This document shows positions 11,601 through 13,922 of a stretch of 13,922 nt of DNA, piece by piece. The translations under genes and the position numbers were made by a program. Location of the stretch: the NCBI GenBank assembly GCA_964373665.1, contig CAYJVM010000021.1, positions 1-13,922 of the forward strand. The letters are read 5' to 3'. How positions within the stretch are numbered: position 1 is the first letter of the stretch; every line of letters starts with the position of its first letter. The stretch comes from JACOWB01 sp964373665. Its GTDB lineage: Archaea; Aenigmatarchaeota; Aenigmatarchaeia; CG10238-14; SCSR01. The notes beneath the pieces are model-generated. The model was not told the origin of the DNA. It worked only from the letters and a program-made list of their open reading frames with translations, and searched no databases.

Positions 11601-13922
11601 GGAATTGAGGAAAGAAGAATAGAACTTAGAGAAACTACATCCAAAACAAACAAACCGATATTCCAAGTATTTACGCCTAGCAGGTTAATCAAAAGAATGT
11701 TTGATAAAGTGATGGAATCAATGAAGATTGCAAATTCTATAAAATTAACTGGATTTGTCCAAGGATTTTTTGATGCCGAAGGATGTGTAACTAGCGGATC
11801 TGTTAAAATAACTCAGAAAGACATTAACGGCGGTAGAAGAACAATGGAGTTTATAAGAACAATTTTAAACTCGCTTGATATAAAACAATCTTTTCTTGTG
11901 GATAAAGAAAGCGTGATAACGCTTAGACTATCTGGTGGTAAAGAAAATTTGGGTAACTTAAAGAGATTTAGAGAATTAATTGGATTTTCACAACCAGAGA
12001 AACTTGAAAAATTAAATATGTTAATAAGTGGTTTTGAGGAACGTTTTCCAGGACCCAACACGTAGACCCCGTAGATGGGGATAAGGAATAAATTAGTAAG
12101 AGGCGAATCTCTATATAATGGAAAGATTACAAGAGATTCAGGATTACTATGAAAAACAAGGTTATTCTGGAGACAAGTTACGCAAAGCTCTGGAGAAAGA
12201 TAAAGAGTGGTGTAAACTAGTCAATGAAAGAAAGAGTAAATTAAGAAAAAAATTCTCCATAACAAAACAAGAAGAAAAGAAATACGTAATGTCGACAGAT
12301 AAAGATTACGAGATATTGTCGAAAATAAAACAACTGGAGAAAGTTTCTTTAACAAGCGAAGACAAATCTCTCGTTAAGCTAATAAAGACACAGTTAGAGC
12401 ATGACTGGAGAAAGTCATTAATCCAAACTTTGAACAAAAGTTTACGAAAATATTCTAAATAATAGTTTTATTCTTTACCCCAGCGGTGAGCTTTACTGCA
12501 GTCTGTTGCTGCGGTACGGTTTTGGTTGCAGAGCGTAGGTAGTACTCGCTATCAGGTCTTGCTTTCGGGCAAGATTGAGAGAAAAGTGTAACACTACCCT
12601 TTCAAAACTGTACTGCTTACTCGTAAGAGGACACCATCAGATGGGCAGTTCGGCTGGGGCGGTACGCCCTTGATAAAGGATCAAGGGCCTCCTAAGGTTT
12701 CCTCATCCGGGTCATAACCTGAACTGTTTTGTGCGGCAGTGAATGTAACCTTTGGTTTTGAGAAAAGATGAAAAGCGAGGTAGCTAATGAGTCGCAGAAT
12801 TTTACCAGTTCATGTTACCCGACAGAAATCGGATGTAGGTAAATTACTCTGACTGGTTATCCGGAGTAGAGTATAAACGCAAAAGGAAGCCTGATTGGAT
12901 TCCGCAAAGCAGGGAATCCAAACGCGAAAGCGTGGGTTAACGATACATCGGTGTCCATTAATGGGTGCCGGTGGTATGAGAAAAGCTACCTCGGGGATAA
13001 TGGGCTCGTAGCCAGTGAAAGTTCACAGCATCATGGGTCGCGTTTGCTCACTCAATTGCGAGTAAATTGACCTGGCGTGTTGGTGCGTCGTTGTCGGCTC
13101 CCCCCCTCCTGGCTGTGCAGCAGCAGCCAAGGGTATAGGTGTCCACTAGTTAAAGGGGGACGCTAGCTGGGTAGATGTCCCATGGGATAGAAACCAATAA
13201 CTTTATACTAGCTAGCGACTGTGTTATGTCATGAAAACTAATATGGCGCTAGTTGCTGGTATAATAGCAAGTGATGGACATTTGGACAAAGATTTCCACA
13301 TAATCCGAATCGTAACAAGCAGCCCAAGATTTCTCAAGTTTGTTAAAGGCAAATTGCAAAACATCACGAAACATGAAATACGGGTTTACAGATCAAAAAG
13401 TGGATTTGGGAAGTTGAAATATACAATATATCTTAACGATGAAAAACTTTACCAAATGTTTAACGAAAAATTCAAAATACCAAAAGGCAAGAAATCTGCT
13501 ATAATAGGACCACCATATAATCTAGACGAAAAAGAGGAGAAATCTTACATTGAAGGGTGGCTGGCAGGCGAAGGCAGTATAAGCCATGACAAAAACCCAC
13601 AAATTATGTTGTGGTCAAAAAGTGGAAAAATAGTCAAATGGTTAGCAGAAAAATTTAAACAAAAAGACATTTCACCTCAAATATATTACAGTAAGAAAAA
13701 GAAGCAGTACTTGCTAATGGTTAGGAGAAAGCAAGATTTTTTCAATTTTGTTAAAGAATTTGATTTTGTGCATCCTGACAAAAATTCAAAATTGGTTTCT
13801 ATCCTAGGGCATCCCAGATTCAGAACGTTGTGAGACAGTTCGGTCGCAATCTACAGGAGGTGTTGGGTGTCTGACCGGAAGGAGGGTTAAGTACGAAAGG
13901 AACATCCCTCCGTGGCCTCTGG

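Overview
The window is an archaeal rRNA locus in which almost every unusual feature is an intron. The 16S gene ends in a conventional CCTCC anti-Shine-Dalgarno, both rRNAs carry archaeal signatures, promoters are TATA boxes about 26 nt before the transcript start, and the introns are flanked by bulge-helix-bulge (BHB) motifs, the substrate of archaeal tRNA-splicing endonuclease. The AT-rich genes, the derived rRNA and the broken rRNA operon suggest a DPANN-type archaeon, but this is inference; no taxonomic search was possible.

Layout. 1-708: a NUDIX hydrolase gene whose 3' end overlaps a tRNA-His. 780-960: rRNA promoter and leader with the 5' arm of the 16S processing stem. 965-5177: a 16S gene stretched to about 4.2 kb by eight or nine introns. 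Removing them leaves about 1467 nt, a normal archaeal length. 5203-5238: the 3' arm of the processing stem. 5278-5880 (minus strand): a SAM methyltransferase lying between the two rRNA genes. 5927-6012: tRNA-Ala(TGC) with a 13-nt intron in its D arm. 6046-6444: a hypothetical gene. 6470-6750: a separate promoter and leader for 23S. 6750-13922: a 23S gene, cut by the window end, with seven clear and one or two less clear introns.

The introns form two classes. Seven of about 650-1035 nt encode LAGLIDADG homing endonucleases, and one of 414 nt encodes a different small basic protein. Nearly all these genes have their own TATA box inside the intron, placed for leaderless or nearly leaderless transcription, so each intron looks like a self-contained expression cassette. 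The second class has no ORF: introns of 23, 40, 37, 64 and 152 nt in 16S and 198, 33 and 39 nt in 23S. Most show the 3-4-3 BHB geometry (3-nt bulge, 4-bp helix, 3-nt bulge). One cutting rule, after the second nucleotide of each bulge, restores the expected rRNA sequence and length at most sites.

These short introns would be invisible to ORF-based annotation. They sit in the most conserved functional elements: the 530 loop, the 908/919 region, helix 35/36, helix 43 and helix 45 of 16S, and positions near 1927, 2035, 2060 and 2477 of 23S. They leave exons as short as 10-13 nt. I consider this dense mini-intron architecture the main discovery in the window. E. coli position numbers throughout are from memory and approximate.
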